A stretch of 64,000 bases of DNA from Ischnura elegans (GCF_921293095.1 NC_060259.1:48341812-48405811); one strand, 5' to 3'; numbered from the stretch's first letter, positions 1 through 11,039 are shown. Numbers and translations are program-made. The notes: generated by a model from the sequence alone, not told the origin.

Positions 1-222
1 TTTACATTCATGATGATGTGATTTATCAAAGCCATAACTCTCTTATGGAATTCCTTGCATTTGCAAAGACCATACCTACTGAAAAATATTGTAAAAATTG
101 GATCGCATTGCACTCATCCCCGCGCCTCGGACATTGTTGAAAGCCGACTAAAATGTGACCGAAGTGGCGACAGAAATCAGCCTTCTGCGAGATGGAACTG
201 GGCCTTCTAAATGCAGTCTACT
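1..222 (-). repeat. Dispersed repeat family R1, copy 1
   Basis: Read on the minus strand this stretch matches 11040-11252 on the plus strand over about 210 bp. Shared blocks include GCCACTTCGGTCACATTT, AGTCGGCTTTCAA and TAAATCACATCATCATG. I estimate the copies at roughly 80 percent identity with small indels. The copy runs into the window edge, so its full length is unknown. No coding potential or terminal structure is visible. It is probably part of an interspersed element; family unassigned. Confidence 0.75.
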
Positions 223-644
223 TGGTTTAAGTGTATGATTGCGAAATTTTTAAGAGTCATTCGTCGCGAAAAAAAGACTGATAAATTGGGAGTTCTGCGT
301 TGGCTCACTACCTAGGCAAAAATCGTTGCTTCAAATCATCGCGATTTCCCATTTCCTTACTCGACCTGGGTTATGGTTTGCTCAAAGCTTTCCGTGTATT
401 ATCAAGTACCTAGGAATTAATTTTTCAGGCATTACAAGACATTAATAATTTTAGCGTTGAATTTGAGGAAAAATAGGCTTTAAGCCATCGTTGTTTCCCA
501 TTTATACGACATGTATTCAAGCAGTAATGACACCAAAACTTAAGATACTACTTGATGTTTTCAAAATTTGGTCCATTATCGTCGAATGTGTACAGCATGT
601 GTTATTTCATTTATAAAGAAAAAGGCTACATTGTTTTTAAGGCG
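223..644. other. No gene recognised
   Basis: AT-rich sequence without a convincing ORF, repeat or RNA gene that I can identify. Confidence 0.5.
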
Positions 645-950
645 GGGGTCGTTTTGGTATGGTAGTTGGAGTCCTGGTTTCCCACCCAATTGGCCTGGAT
701 TCAAATCCCGGCGGTGACAGAGATTTTACAGAAACTGCCCGATCACTGCTTGGATAATTTGAGGGGTTAACATCATGAGAAGCACTCTGTCCGTCAGATA
801 GGACGTAAAACTGTGGTCCCCTAGGCGCCCTCTGATAAGAGCTGGCTAATTCCGACGCCAGGTTTCTCTCCACCCATACCTTCACCTCCTTCCCTCATAG
901 CGAAAATGATCCCAATTGATGGTCACCGCCTCCTAATGTCATACCATATT
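645..950 (+). repeat. tRNA-derived SINE, copy 1
   Basis: The head resembles an RNA polymerase III promoter: a degenerate A box around 659-675 and a B box GGATTCAAATCC near 697-708. The body contains the family-specific block GTCCCCTAGGCGCCCTCTGATAAGAG and ends near CATACCATA at 950. The same body recurs at 6035-6275, 6730-7032 and 10779-11035, which defines an interspersed family. This copy has many substitutions and is probably old. Confidence 0.75.
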
Positions 951-1031
951 TTAAGTGCTTACGGATATTTCGAAAATATACAATGGTTTTTGCCCGGCTT
1001 TTTCAACAAAATTCAAAATAAGCGTTATTAA

Positions 1032-1567
1032 GGTCTGATTACACGATGCATAAACAGGCACGAGTTAATGTCTAAATCTATGAACACATGAATGAACACG
1101 AAAATGAACCATATAACCACCCAACTTGTGTAAACGCATGAACAGAAAATAGAACCTGCTCTAATTCGCAGGGGTGCAGCTAGGAATTAAGGCTAGGGGG
1201 GGTTTTAGCGCAACTAGACCTGAGGTGTGTGGTATACCAGCCAGGATAAGCGGAGCATAAGGTGCGGAGCCCCTCCCCCATAAATTTTTTAAGATAAATG
1301 GTTCAAAATGGTGAGTTCTCTGGCTTTTTGTGGGATATTTTATTAATCCTTACACTCTACTATAAGTATATTAATCAAATTAAGTAAAATGGATTAAACT
1401 AAAAAATTTCTTTCAGCTCTGGGGAGGGGGATTTATCCCCCAAAACCCCCCTCGCTGCGCCACTGCTAATTAGGTTCATGCATTCCTATATGTTCCGTTC
1501 CAGTCTACCAAAATCGTTCACGCATTCACTTATTAGCTCGTGTGTGCTTATGTACCGTTTAACCAGG
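1032..1567. mobile_element. Possible TIR element split by a hAT MITE
   Basis: The sequence from 1032 (GGTCTGATTACACGATGCAT) resembles the reverse complement of the sequence ending near 1567 (CCTGGTTAAACGGTACATAA), with about 75 percent identity over 35 bp. Between these arms lies the hAT-like MITE 1169-1465. The parent would be about 230 bp. I see no clear target-site duplication, so this is a weaker call than the MITE inside it. Confidence 0.35.
1169..1465 (-). mobile_element. hAT-type MITE, family GTGGCGCAG, copy 1
   Basis: This is a 297-bp non-autonomous element. It starts CAGGGGTGCAGCTAGG and ends CTCGCTGCGCCACTG, giving short imperfect inverted ends. Flanks CTAATTCG (1161-1168) and CTAATTAG (1466-1473) match at 7 of 8 bases, as expected for the 8-bp duplications of hAT elements. 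It is the reverse-orientation relative of the copies at 39835-40135 and 60344-60642. G-runs and C-runs near the ends are typical of the family. It has no ORF. Confidence 0.8.
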
Positions 1568-1639
1568 ATTTTTTGTACTATTTTACACTTATTTTGCGAA
1601 GATTTTTCACCAAAAAAATAAAAGACCAATCGCTGCCAT

Positions 1640-2075
1640 TTCTATCATTATGGAGCGTTGCATTTTACGCCAACAAATGTGCCTTCTTAAGGCGGATCTT
1701 GGCTGAGGTATGCGATAACGGGTAGGTGCACGCACGAGAGCCGAGAGTCGGTGTTTGCAGGCGAGTCCGCAGCCTTGAAGCCGCCGCCACGCCCAGGCCA
1801 TACTTTCCAAATGCCTCCCGTAACCAGATGGAACTCGGGCGAAAAATCAACAATCTCCCGGCGCGAAGGTTGCACTCACGTGGGCCGCAGGGGGTCGGGT
1901 AGGAACGACGCGTTGTCGCGACGCCCAGCGGTTCCGGAATGCAACAGCTCACGGCTTTCCCATTCACTCTCTAATGCCATCACGCCCGCCGTTTGAAGGC
2001 TAGCCGTCCACTTGCCTCGTTTCCGTAATTCCTTCGCGCGTCTTTGCTGACTCACTGGGAAGGTCTCACACGACG
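1640..2075. other. GC/CpG-rich stretch of unknown function
   Basis: Composition changes sharply from the AT-rich background, with many CpG dinucleotides, for example in GTTGTCGCGACGCCC at about 1912. Several short overlapping ORFs of 60-100 codons exist on both strands, but none has a recognisable domain. A possible splice donor (CACGTGAGTG on the minus strand near 1874) is visible but cannot be tied to an exon. It could be a promoter or exon of an unrecognised gene, or an old LTR. Confidence 0.35.
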
Positions 2076-4861
2076 ATTATTGTTTAAAAGAATTCGTTCG
2101 TTTGCAAGCATGATTCTACTAAGGCCGAAATACGAGTAACGTAAAATTTCCGTTCCCAAGTTTTTTTCGCAATGGTGTCCTTTTCTTCAGAAAATTGAGC
2201 CTTCTTTTCGCCTTACTGCGGTGGTCACCATAAGCAATAGCAATAATAATGATGCATCAAATTTGAATGGCATGTTGTTATAAATTGGCCATATTAATTT
2301 TGTTTAGAAAATTTTTATTTTCATTCAAAATCGTTGGTAAGTTCTAAGTGGAGGCCTAAATATTTTCACAAATGATTCTAACTTGGTTGACAGGTTCGCA
2401 AAATTATCACGACTAATAAATTTTAATATTTTGTTAACAATTATCTGCAATTTTTTCTAACTAGCCGAATTAACATTGATGAAATGCTATCGAAATGTAA
2501 GTTCCCCTGAGCCAGGGATTCAGTTGCCGACCTCTGATTTTATTTCCGGTCCAGCTGAAAATTTCTTCGCTCTTGCTTTAAAGAGTTCTGAATTGCAGAC
2601 GGTTATTGCTTATCTTTGGCTCCTTTTTGTTTTGCGATACGACGAGCATCTATCTATGATTCAGTTTTGTGAATGAATGTAGCCGTGATAAAGATTGCAT
2701 TGAAATGAGAATCATTGTGTGGTAGATATATTACATTTCATGGATCTTATTAAGTGACATATCAAGAACTTTTGCGTATTTTAATATCCATTACTTGGGC
2801 AATTTGGTTGAATTTTGGATAGATCTGAGACGTAAAAGGGTAAATATATTGAGTAGAAATGTTCCGAACTTATCGCCTTCATTAAAAAACCCTATAAATT
2901 GACACTTCCTTGCCAATTCTGTTGAAAAAACTCGCGTTTTCTTCTTTTTATAAAGCCTATTCATTAATAGATCAATTATTTTTCCATGAAAAAATCAATT
3001 CCATCCTTGGCTGTACCTGCCGCTGTCCTTGGGCAAAATGAGGCGCGAGATCTACGGAAATTCCTGTCACTTTCAGCATATTAAAGAGTAAACGGTAATT
3101 CCATGAAACTTGCTGCATTGATCTCCTAGTTTATAATTTGCAACAGATTTCCGCTAATGGCTCTGAAGCGGTTGCAAAACTGCGTTTAGGTATCGCCAAG
3201 TGCGTAGCAAACCTGTTGGGCGTGTCGCGCTACGAACGGTAAAAAAAGGCAAGTCAAGTCTTTCCACTCTAATCGATAAATGGAAATGAGATTGACATGT
3301 CAAGCCATAAATAAAATTCCTTGCAACTGCGGCTTGTCATTGCCTTCCTCTCTAATGTGAATATTTCCAAGGCTTGCTTAATGCCTCGGGAAATGTTTAT
3401 TTGAAAACTTTTGATCACTTTCTGCTCTCGAGATGTAAAAGTTGAAAGACTTTAGACAGCTTGAACTTTGTCACCTTCGGAGTACAGGTGATAAGTTAAG
3501 ATATTTTGGAAAATTTTTAGATTATTTTGAAAGTAAAATATATCAACTATTTGATAAAAATGACAATTGTGGATGTATAACTTTGGGTTTTTAGTTTCAC
3601 CGTCGTATTGGTGCTCATTGAGACACATTTTTGTGGCGATTTAAGTTTTTCTCCGTGGTAAAAATTATACAGGTAAAAATAAATACTTTAAATTAATTAC
3701 ACTTTTGAAACATAAAAGAAAAATAAATTCATAGAGGAAAATATAAGTGGCATATTAAGGAGAGCATAAAATAACTCATGGACCAAACAAAGGAATGGCC
3801 ACCGCGTTGAAGCCGGAAATGCAAAAGAGACTTTTCAACGAGGTGCAGCCCATCTATTAATGAGGGATTACTGTGCAGAAGCCTTGTAGAGAAGAACATT
3901 GGAAGCATGGTTAGTCGTCTTTACATCAGTAAGAGCGATTTTATTGATATTAATCTTGGAGAGCATTAGCTCAGACCAGTGTCCATTTACCAAAAATAAT
4001 CTACATTGGAAATTCTTTTGACAAAATTCATACTTAGACTTTAAATTTAATTTGGAATCAACCATGAATCGCAATTATAAATAATTGCTATAAACAATAA
4101 CAGCATTGTTCCAAGGAATCGGAATTACCTTATCCCCATCTGGTTAAGAGCTCCAATAGCTTGATTATCTAGTTTTTTTTTCTGGCTAGGTATATATTGA
4201 AAAACTTTTAGAAGAAAACTATAAAAATAAATTGCAAATACTTTACTGCCAATGGATATTACTAGCATTATGTTACGCATGTTTTGGTACATTTTATCGC
4301 TTCACTTCAAAATTAAATAACCACTCACCGAAAATTATACACTGCACTTACCTTTGAGTACATGCTCCAATGTTTGCATCCTTTATGCAGATTTTTTCTG
4401 AAATATATTTGCATATAAATTTAGAATATTGGGGTCTAGGCAACACAAGAGGAAAATCGAAATTGCAACAATTAAATAGGGTATGCTGAAATTCTCCTGT
4501 GTCCATTTCTGGGATTGCCTTTAGCTCCATTCACTTGTCTAATGTTAGCATATTTAGGCCCGCATTCATTGCCTTTTTATGTCTTTTCTTGATCTAAATA
4601 ACAAAGTAAGCATACTAAATGACTTAAAATATGATTAGTTCGCGAGAATCTATGGATTTAATTTGGTGAATATCTAGCTCCCGGTAAGATCCGGCAAGCC
4701 CTTTCTAGGGCGTTTCTAAGTTACATTAAGCTTTTGCTCATATGACAGTAACGCAAGTATAATGCAGCAGGGTTAGCTCTCACTATGATGCAACATTCAT
4801 TCAGTAGTTATTCTCGCTGAGCATCATGCTTAATAGACAACATTCAAGTATATACTCACGC
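2076..4861. other. No gene recognised
   Basis: AT-rich DNA with only short ORFs of composition expected by chance. I found no TIRs, LTRs or RNA genes here. Confidence 0.5.
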
Positions 4862-4862
4862 A

Positions 4863-5155
4863 CCGACCGTTGAGTATCATTGACACCTTAATTTTGGAGT
4901 AATTAAGTAATAAATCAACGAGTGACTACACTTTATGACGAAAGACTTTGAAAATTTAGAATCGCGGTGAATTATGTTGAGGTCGGAAATAAATCAATTT
5001 ACATAACTGACACATATCGACCATTTAGGATTATTGACACCTTAATGTTGGTGTAATTGAGTAAGAAATCAAAGAAGTAATTACATTTTATGACGAAATA
5101 CTTAAAATGTTTAGAATCGCGGTGAATTCTGTAGAGGTCGGCAATAAATCAATTG
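4863..5155. repeat. Two-copy tandem duplication, period 154 bp
   Basis: The segments 4863-5001 and 5017-5155 are diverged direct copies. Shared landmarks spaced exactly 154 bp apart include ATTGACACCTTAAT (4879 and 5033). TTAGAATCGCGGTGAATT and AATAAATCAATT also recur. The second copy ends just downstream of the poly(A) signal of the cuticular gene, so the duplication lies at its 3' flank. Confidence 0.8.
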
Positions 5156-5176
5156 ACACAAATGGCTTTTCACTCT

Positions 5177-5182
5177 TTTATT
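5177..5182 (-). promoter_or_regulatory. Polyadenylation signal of cuticular gene
   Basis: AATAAA on the minus strand, 64 nt beyond the stop codon of the cuticular protein gene. Spacing and context fit a short 3' UTR ending near 5160. Confidence 0.6.
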
Positions 5183-5245
5183 GCAAAAAATTAATTAATA
5201 TATGTCATGACTTACAAGCAAAATTTAGAGACATTATTTAAGTAC

Positions 5246-8200
5246 CTAGCTCTTGTTGAAGGTGTAGCTGTAGCCGTCCGGAGTTCGGTTCAGATTCAGT
5301 TTACCGGGAGGGAAGAAGCGGTGGGGGGAAGGTGTGGTGTATTGTTGAGGAGGAGGGTTGTATTGCTGAGGGGGTGGGTTGTACTGTTGTGGGGGTGGGT
5401 TGTATTGCTGGGGAGGTGGGTTGTATTGCTGGGGAGGTGGGTTGTATTGGTTTACGGGAGGCCGGTACGGAGCAGGGGTTGGCCTGTACTGCTGCGGGGG
5501 AGGGTTGTATTGCTGTGGAGGCGGGTTGTACTGCTGTGGCGGCGCGTTGTACTGGTTGGCGTCGGGGGAGTTGTACTGCGGCAGCGGCGTGTAGCCGGGC
5601 GTGGGTGCAACGGGTGCGGGAGCCTGAGGGATGTGGTCGCCCGTGGCCACGAAGCCGTTCTTGCCCGCCGTGTACTGAACGGTCCGGCGTTGGCCGTCTG
5701 GACCAACGTAGCTGTACTGTCCGCGCCGGTTGCCGTCACCGTCCGACTCCTCCTTGAACTCGACGCCGTCCTCCTGCACGTATGCGGCGCCAAAAGTGCC
5801 GTCGCCGCTGAGGTAGCGCGCCTCGCTCAAGATGGCCGCTTCGCGTGGGTTCTGGGCCCCGCCACGGTATTGTGCGAGCGATGACGTCACCGCCACCAGG
5901 GCTGTTACCAGTATCTGAAAAAGAAGCGGTGATTTAGTCCAAAGTTAACCTTCCAGTGCCACGAAAAGACTATCTTTTTCGGAAAATTTTCAATAATAGG
6001 GTTTCCAACCCTGTCACGTTACTGGAAGCTCTTACATTCGTATGGTAATTGGTGGCGACTGACAGCTGAGGTCATTTGCGCCATGAGAGAAGGTATGGAA
6101 GGAAGGGTGGAGAGAAACCTGGCGTCGGCATTAGCGCTGCACTTGAAATGTCCTACACCCACCATTCAAGCAGGGATCGGGCAGTCTCTGTAAATTCTCG
6201 GCCACTGCCGGGATTTGAACCCGAGTCCACGGGGTGGGAAGCCAAAACTCTCAACAAACCAAGAGAAGCCACGACGCCAACCCTATCCATCTTCTGTTGC
6301 CCCACCTTAAGGATTCAGATACCCTTTGTTTTCCTTGAATTATTTGTTTCGAATGTGGCTATCGAAGCGATCTCATGCAAGGTATTCACTTAACCCTCTT
6401 CAAACAAAAATCCAACAGACCCAAGCCTCATATTTCCAATTGCAAAAATTGTCATTGGTTTACCATTGCTGTGATCACGCTCTTACTTAATCACCATGGG
6501 CGAAACGGGATATTCTCGAACTACTATAGTTCCGAAAACTACTATTTTCGGATATTGCAAGGATACCTCGCATTCATATTGCATTCACGTTTTTTTTATA
6601 AAAGGTGTAATTAGAAACGCCTCTCCTGGGTAACGAGTACACTATTTCCTGTGGATGGTGATGAATATGGTTTATCAACGTGTAAGTTATCTGAAATTTT
6701 TGTGATGTCTTGAAGAGTCGATTTGGGGGATTGGGTTGCTGTGGTGGCTAGAGTGGTGGATTCTCACACGACGGGCTTGGTTTCAAATCCCAGCAGTGGT
6801 AGAGAATTTTCAGAGGCTGCCCGACCCCTGCTTGAGTGTAATGTGGAGGACATTTCCAGCGCAACACTCCGTCCGCCGGATGGGATGTTTAGCCGTGGTC
6901 CCCCAGGCGCCTTTCGTTAAGAGCAGGCTATTGCCGACGCCGGGTTTCCCTTCACCCTTCCTTACACACCCTTCCCTCATGGCGCAAATGACCTCAGCTG
7001 TCGGTCGCCTCCTCCAAATACCATACCACCAAGAGTCGACTTGGGAAAATTCGATAAAACTTACGAGCTTGCATCGATGATGACAAAAGTTGACGAAATG
7101 ACATGAATATAATTGCCCACCATTTCTCTACTAGCACATAAATATGTGACAATTGTGTCATTAATGTAGTGGGATTTCTATTTCCTTATCCGAGCCTATA
7201 TGTTTTCGGGAATATACGCACTCCTTGAAATATTTATTGCGATCATTTCAACGCATTAAATGGTATCTATGCAAAACTTTGTGGCAAATGCCATAGCTTA
7301 TTGACCATGTTGTACCTTTCCTAGAAGTTATTAGCGATCCATTTTGATTGCTTTAGGATCAATTTGTTTCTCTGTTTCAGGAAAGAGACAACTTAGCTGG
7401 TAGAAGGCAAGTAATAAATTAGTATTTTCTAAAGAACAACTTAACTTGGGGCATGCAAACCATGGGAATCTAATTGACGTAAAAGGATGATTCGTGAAAT
7501 AAACTTGCTTGGCTTCAAAATCGAACTAATCTGCATTTTTGAACCATCTAGTTACATTTTTCCGGATTTATTCGTGAAGTACCCAAAGGAATAATATATT
7601 ATCAAGCATTTAAATGACTTAAGAATAACGACTGTGAACAGTCATTAAATATGTACTTGATAGTCCACCCGATGGCTCTGGAGAACATCGTTGTTTTAAT
7701 CTCAAATAAAAATGAAATGGATGGAAAGACCTCAAAAATTGATGCTTCTTGAATTAGAGCAACATTTAAAGTTATAAATGGCAATTTTAACCACTTTGTC
7801 GGAAGAATTTTTGGCGAAAAATTATATACTGCTTGTGAAAAGTCTCTCAAATATTTATCGCTCGACGAGTGCTTCAATCACTGACTGCATGATCGCTGTC
7901 ACTTTTAATACTCATTGAATTCATGTAAAGAAAGCAGTGGGGTAAGGTAAGCTTTCGACGGAGTAGTTCGGCCAGATGAAAACGTGAGAACTAGCACAAG
8001 AATGCAGAACTGTCCATTGTGGAAACCATTTGCGGAAGTTACAAGCTTAACGGGAAAGATCAGCCACTGATATGGGTTAAAAAAGATAGTCTTTAAAGCC
8101 ATTAACAAAGTTTTGGAGGCAAAAATGGCTATTTAAAAAACTTTTCTCGAAGACTCATAATTTGTATCACACCCTCAGACTTTCAGTGGAACCTTGGCGA

Positions 8201-9398
8201 GATCACTGAGACAATTAGTATAAAAAATAGGAAAGAAATATGAATGAGATTGAGGTGGGCTAACTTGTGGACTGGCGTGGTTGGATTTTTGGTTGATGAG
8301 TTAATTTTTAGTGAATCATCTGATAAGTTAACTTGTTGATAGACAATAATTCATTTTTTTTCTTTGCACTAAAGGAAATTCCACTTTCCATTTATTAGTT
8401 CCTTGGCATCGACTTGATTATAAGTAAATAATTCAACCAAAAACTAGCTTGTAAATTTATTCCGCCGGAAATAGTCACACTATATATGCTCTCAGCGCGA
8501 ATAAAATTGGCCATCGACTACTCCATCTTAATATCGAGACTTCATATTGAGACCTAATCATAAAAGAATCTGATTTAATGTCAAGGCGTTGTCACTTGCT
8601 TTGATATTAAACGATTAAAAGCGTAGGTTTAATTTAAATTCAGCTATCGGTAATTAAAAAGAGTCAGTCTTAAGCAATTCTCAAATTTATAATTAGCCGT
8701 CAAAAATAAAATTGATATCGAACATTAACACAAAATAAATTGGTTACCACACAATCCTACAACCAGTTTTAAGCGAGCAATTTTTCTTAGAGATAAATGT
8801 ATACGGATAAAATTACTAGTAATATTATTAAAAAATATCAGAAATCGACTCGTTGTGTCATCATGTAAGTCTCACAACGTGTCGAAATCATAGTCAATTT
8901 TGAAAAAGAAATAACGGCCAAATTTTGAAGTGTTTTTCGTTATAAAATTAAGTACTTCGACCTTCATTACTTGGCTTTCGCTGCTCTACGGAAGAGTAAT
9001 CCAGGGAAAGCAAAAACGCTACGATTCCAATCACAAAGGCACATAAAATCGCGAGGGAATGGTTAGAGAATCCTGAAGATTTATCCTTGCAAGTGTGGAA
9101 CTAAAGCACTACACCATGAGGCTGAAGAATAATTTCCGACAACATTTTTTCATTATTAATAAATAAAAGCACAACTACCCGCTTCATCACACACATCATC
9201 ATCAGACAAACATATACCAGACGATGATGCGACAAATTTCGAAACCTGGGCAAAAATGAATTAATTTGAAAGTAAACTTAATTCCTCGACCTCAGAGTGG
9301 TTGTTTTTCCCAACGCGAGGCAGGCGAACACTGAGGGGGCGACCGTAGGGTGGTCGTGAATGGCAGGGCTTTGCCGGAGTACTCACTGTGGCGTGCAT
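5246..9398 (-). CDS. RR-1-like cuticular protein, two exons
   Basis: Predicted structural protein of the chitin-containing cuticle. Exon 1 codes only four residues (9398-9387, MHAT) and is followed by a GTGAGT donor at 9386-9381. Exon 2 (5914-5246) follows a TTTTTCAG acceptor in phase 0. The joined product is 226 aa. Residues 1-18 form a hydrophobic signal peptide ending SSLA, so export is expected. Residues 43-100 match the Rebers-Riddiford chitin-binding domain: GTFGAAYVQEDG, then GQYSYVGPDG, then an NGF motif where AGKNGF replaces the usual ADENGF. Residues 115-205 are a low-complexity tail of QYNPPPQ heptads, which suits an elastic or cross-linked cuticle protein. A tiny first exon that splits the signal peptide is usual for insect CPR genes. 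The 3472-bp intron holds two SINEs. Domain assignment is firm; the exon 1 choice is inferred but supported by the promoter. Confidence 0.87.
5295..5575 (-). repeat. 21-bp coding minisatellite (QYNPPPQ repeats)
   Basis: A run of 21-bp units within exon 2 encodes repeated QYNPPPQ, interrupted by one variant block (RPTPAPYRPPVN). On the plus strand the units read as GGGTTGTATTGCTG plus a G-rich linker. Such arrays change copy number easily, so length polymorphism is expected. Confidence 0.85.
6035..6275 (-). repeat. tRNA-derived SINE, copy 2 (intronic)
   Basis: A reverse-orientation SINE lies within the cuticular gene intron, so on the plus strand the 3' tail comes first. TATGGTAATTGGTGGCGAC (6041) leads to GAGGTCATTTGCGCCATGAG, and the B box (GGGATTTGAACCC) lies near 6210-6222. 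The middle of the body is shortened relative to copy 3. Confidence 0.8.
6730..7032 (+). repeat. tRNA-derived SINE, copy 3 (best preserved)
   Basis: The clearest full-length copy in the window. The A box TGGCTAGAGTGGTGG (6745-6760) and B box GGTTTCAAATCC (6778-6790) are spaced as in a tRNA gene. The body carries GGATGGGATGTTTAGCCGTG and GTCCCCCAGGCGCC, and the tail ends GCCTCCTCCAAATACCATACC. It lies in the intron of the cuticular gene on the opposite strand. It is transcribed by Pol III if active; no poly(A) tail or clear TSD is seen. Confidence 0.85.
7033..9380. other. Remainder of cuticular gene intron
   Basis: AT-rich intronic DNA. Only short chance ORFs are seen, and no further exon with plausible splice sites could be recognised. 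Confidence 0.5.
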
Positions 9399-9472
9399 GG
9401 CGAGTCGGAGGGTCCGGCGAGAAGCGAGAGGAGACTGACGCTTGGGGATCGAAGGGCGGCCTCCTTTATATG
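9399..9472 (-). promoter_or_regulatory. Core promoter and 5' UTR of cuticular gene
   Basis: On the minus strand a TATA box (ATATAAAG, 9472-9465) is followed about 34 nt later by an arthropod initiator, GTCAGTC, with the likely +1 A at 9436. The resulting 5' UTR would be 38 nt and leads directly to ATGCACGCC at 9398. Upstream sequence to about 9560 is strongly GC-rich, unlike the surroundings. TATA plus TCAGT is typical of inducible cuticle genes. Confidence 0.8.
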
Positions 9473-9664
9473 GGGCGGCCGTGGTCACCTTGGGCGCGGC
9501 AGAGAGGAGAGCGGGCGGTGGTGGCCTATGGGCGAGGCCGAAGGGGAGGGCCGCTTCCGCCCCGCGCTACCCTTTTGTCTCGATCCTTATTGTTTTACAA
9601 TATTCGTTTAGATATGTGCCCCTTTATTCACTATATATTTACAATATATATTCACAATATATTT

Positions 9665-9730
9665 TCAAGTCCGACAGAAGTGATGGATAAAGAGAGATAT
9701 TTTACCGAACGGATAGATATGAGAATCTTA
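9665..9730 (+). repeat. Fragment related to the LINE remnant at 20.2 kb
   Basis: About 55 bp beginning TCCGACAGAAGTGATGGAT and including CCGAACGGATAGATAT matches 20208-20262 with few differences. Too short to classify by itself; the copy at 20.2 kb suggests a LINE C-terminal coding origin. It lies upstream of the cuticular promoter. Confidence 0.55.
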
Positions 9731-9779
9731 GCCCTCGCGTATTGCCGATCAGCCGACTTGGATAGACCGCCTTGACCTT

Positions 9780-10778
9780 GTTTAGACATTTGCTTTGACC
9801 TAGCAATGCACCTACTATGTCCCTGTTTAAAGTATAAATTATTCGATTAATTAGGCACAGATTGTTAAAATAATAGAGTTAACACAAGTGGAATAAGTTT
9901 ACTCAAAGAGCTTAGTCCTGCTACAACAATACGTGAGAAAAAGTAAATACATTTCATGATACAAGTTGTCATGTAAACATAACAACAACAAAAAACTGGA
10001 GAAAAGATAGAATATTGAAAGTTGTTAGATTACAAATTCAACACAGATAAGCACTAATATTAAGATGCTCCCATGAGGAGCTCACCTAATGCTACTGGCG
10101 TCTCTCGCTTCATGAATCTACGCATGAAATTGCAATTACCGATGCTAAATTTTCAATCATTATGCATTAAATTGAGCTCTATACTTTTGAAAATACCTCC
10201 CTCGTCCAGCAGTTTTTCTAGAAAAGTTAATAAAGTTTAGCATCCAAAGGTTATCATTACAGTAGTCCATTGCCTTCCTTTCGAGCAAAAGCCAGTTATC
10301 ATCATATAAACCTTGAATCGTGTAAAGAGTAGATGTGCTGCTACAGCAAACAATTGATCCAGGCATCATAATGTTTCCATGAGGACTAGCCCAGGAACGC
10401 TAGCGTCACTGACATAGTCCTGCTACGCATACACATCCCAAAACAACAAGCTGAAAACCACTTCTAGAATGGACTGCTAAGGTGCGACTTCAGTTTTGGC
10501 TCAGGCTGATATTAGGACTGACTGCAGCGATGATGAAGTGTGTAAAGGGACATATCCCTTTATGAATACAGCCAAAGGCCATATAATTTGACCATTTTTA
10601 TGTTAGGCGCGTTTATTAGGTAAAATATTTCTCCCAGCATCACAACTTTTTATAAGAACTATGAAGATCTTACTGCGCCAATACTTAGACCTAGCAGCGC
10701 ACTTATCGTACTATCGCACAACGCGAAAGATTTACCTGGAAAACAGTCATGAATGGGCTCCTTAGGTGAAAATATAGT
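9780..10778. other. No gene recognised
   Basis: AT-rich sequence. A weakly repeated motif around CCATGAGGA occurs near 10072 and 10379, but no element boundaries can be drawn. Confidence 0.45.
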
Positions 10779-11035
10779 ATGGTATGTTATAAGAAGGAGG
10801 CTACCGACAGCTAAGGTAATTTGCGCCATGAGGTAAGGTAGAAAAGGAATGGTGAAGGGAAATCCAGCGTCGATTTTAGGCAGATCTTAACGAAAAGCGC
10901 CGAGGGGACCGAGGCTTAATATCCCATCGGGCGGACGGAGTGTTGTGCTTGAAGTGCCCTCACAAAGATCAGAAATGGGGCGGGTATTCCGTTAATAATC
11001 TCCGCCACCGTCGGGAAATGAACATTGGGCCCAAG
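10779..11035 (-). repeat. tRNA-derived SINE, copy 4
   Basis: Reverse-orientation copy. It starts TATGGTATGTTATAAGAAGG on the plus strand and continues with TTTGCGCCATGAGGTAAGG. It also contains the body block GCCGAGGGGACC and GGCGGACGGAGTGTTG, and ends at a decayed B box (GGGAAATGAACAT) near 11015-11028. It abuts R1 repeat copy 2, which may reflect insertion into or next to that repeat. Confidence 0.8.
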
Positions 11036-11039
11036 GGTA

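Noticed and set aside
637-885. ORFs inside SINE copies (also 6076-6393 and 6736-7080)
   Set aside because: They coincide with tRNA-derived SINE bodies, which are non-coding.
5207-5884. 225-codon plus-strand ORF and others overlapping the cuticular exon
   Set aside because: These are antisense shadows of the repeat-rich cuticular coding sequence; the minus strand carries the signal peptide, RR domain, splice site and poly(A) signal.
9350-9775. 141-codon plus-strand ORF over the cuticular promoter
   Set aside because: GC-rich promoter and leader sequence keeps several frames open. No domain is recognisable, and the minus strand explains the region.
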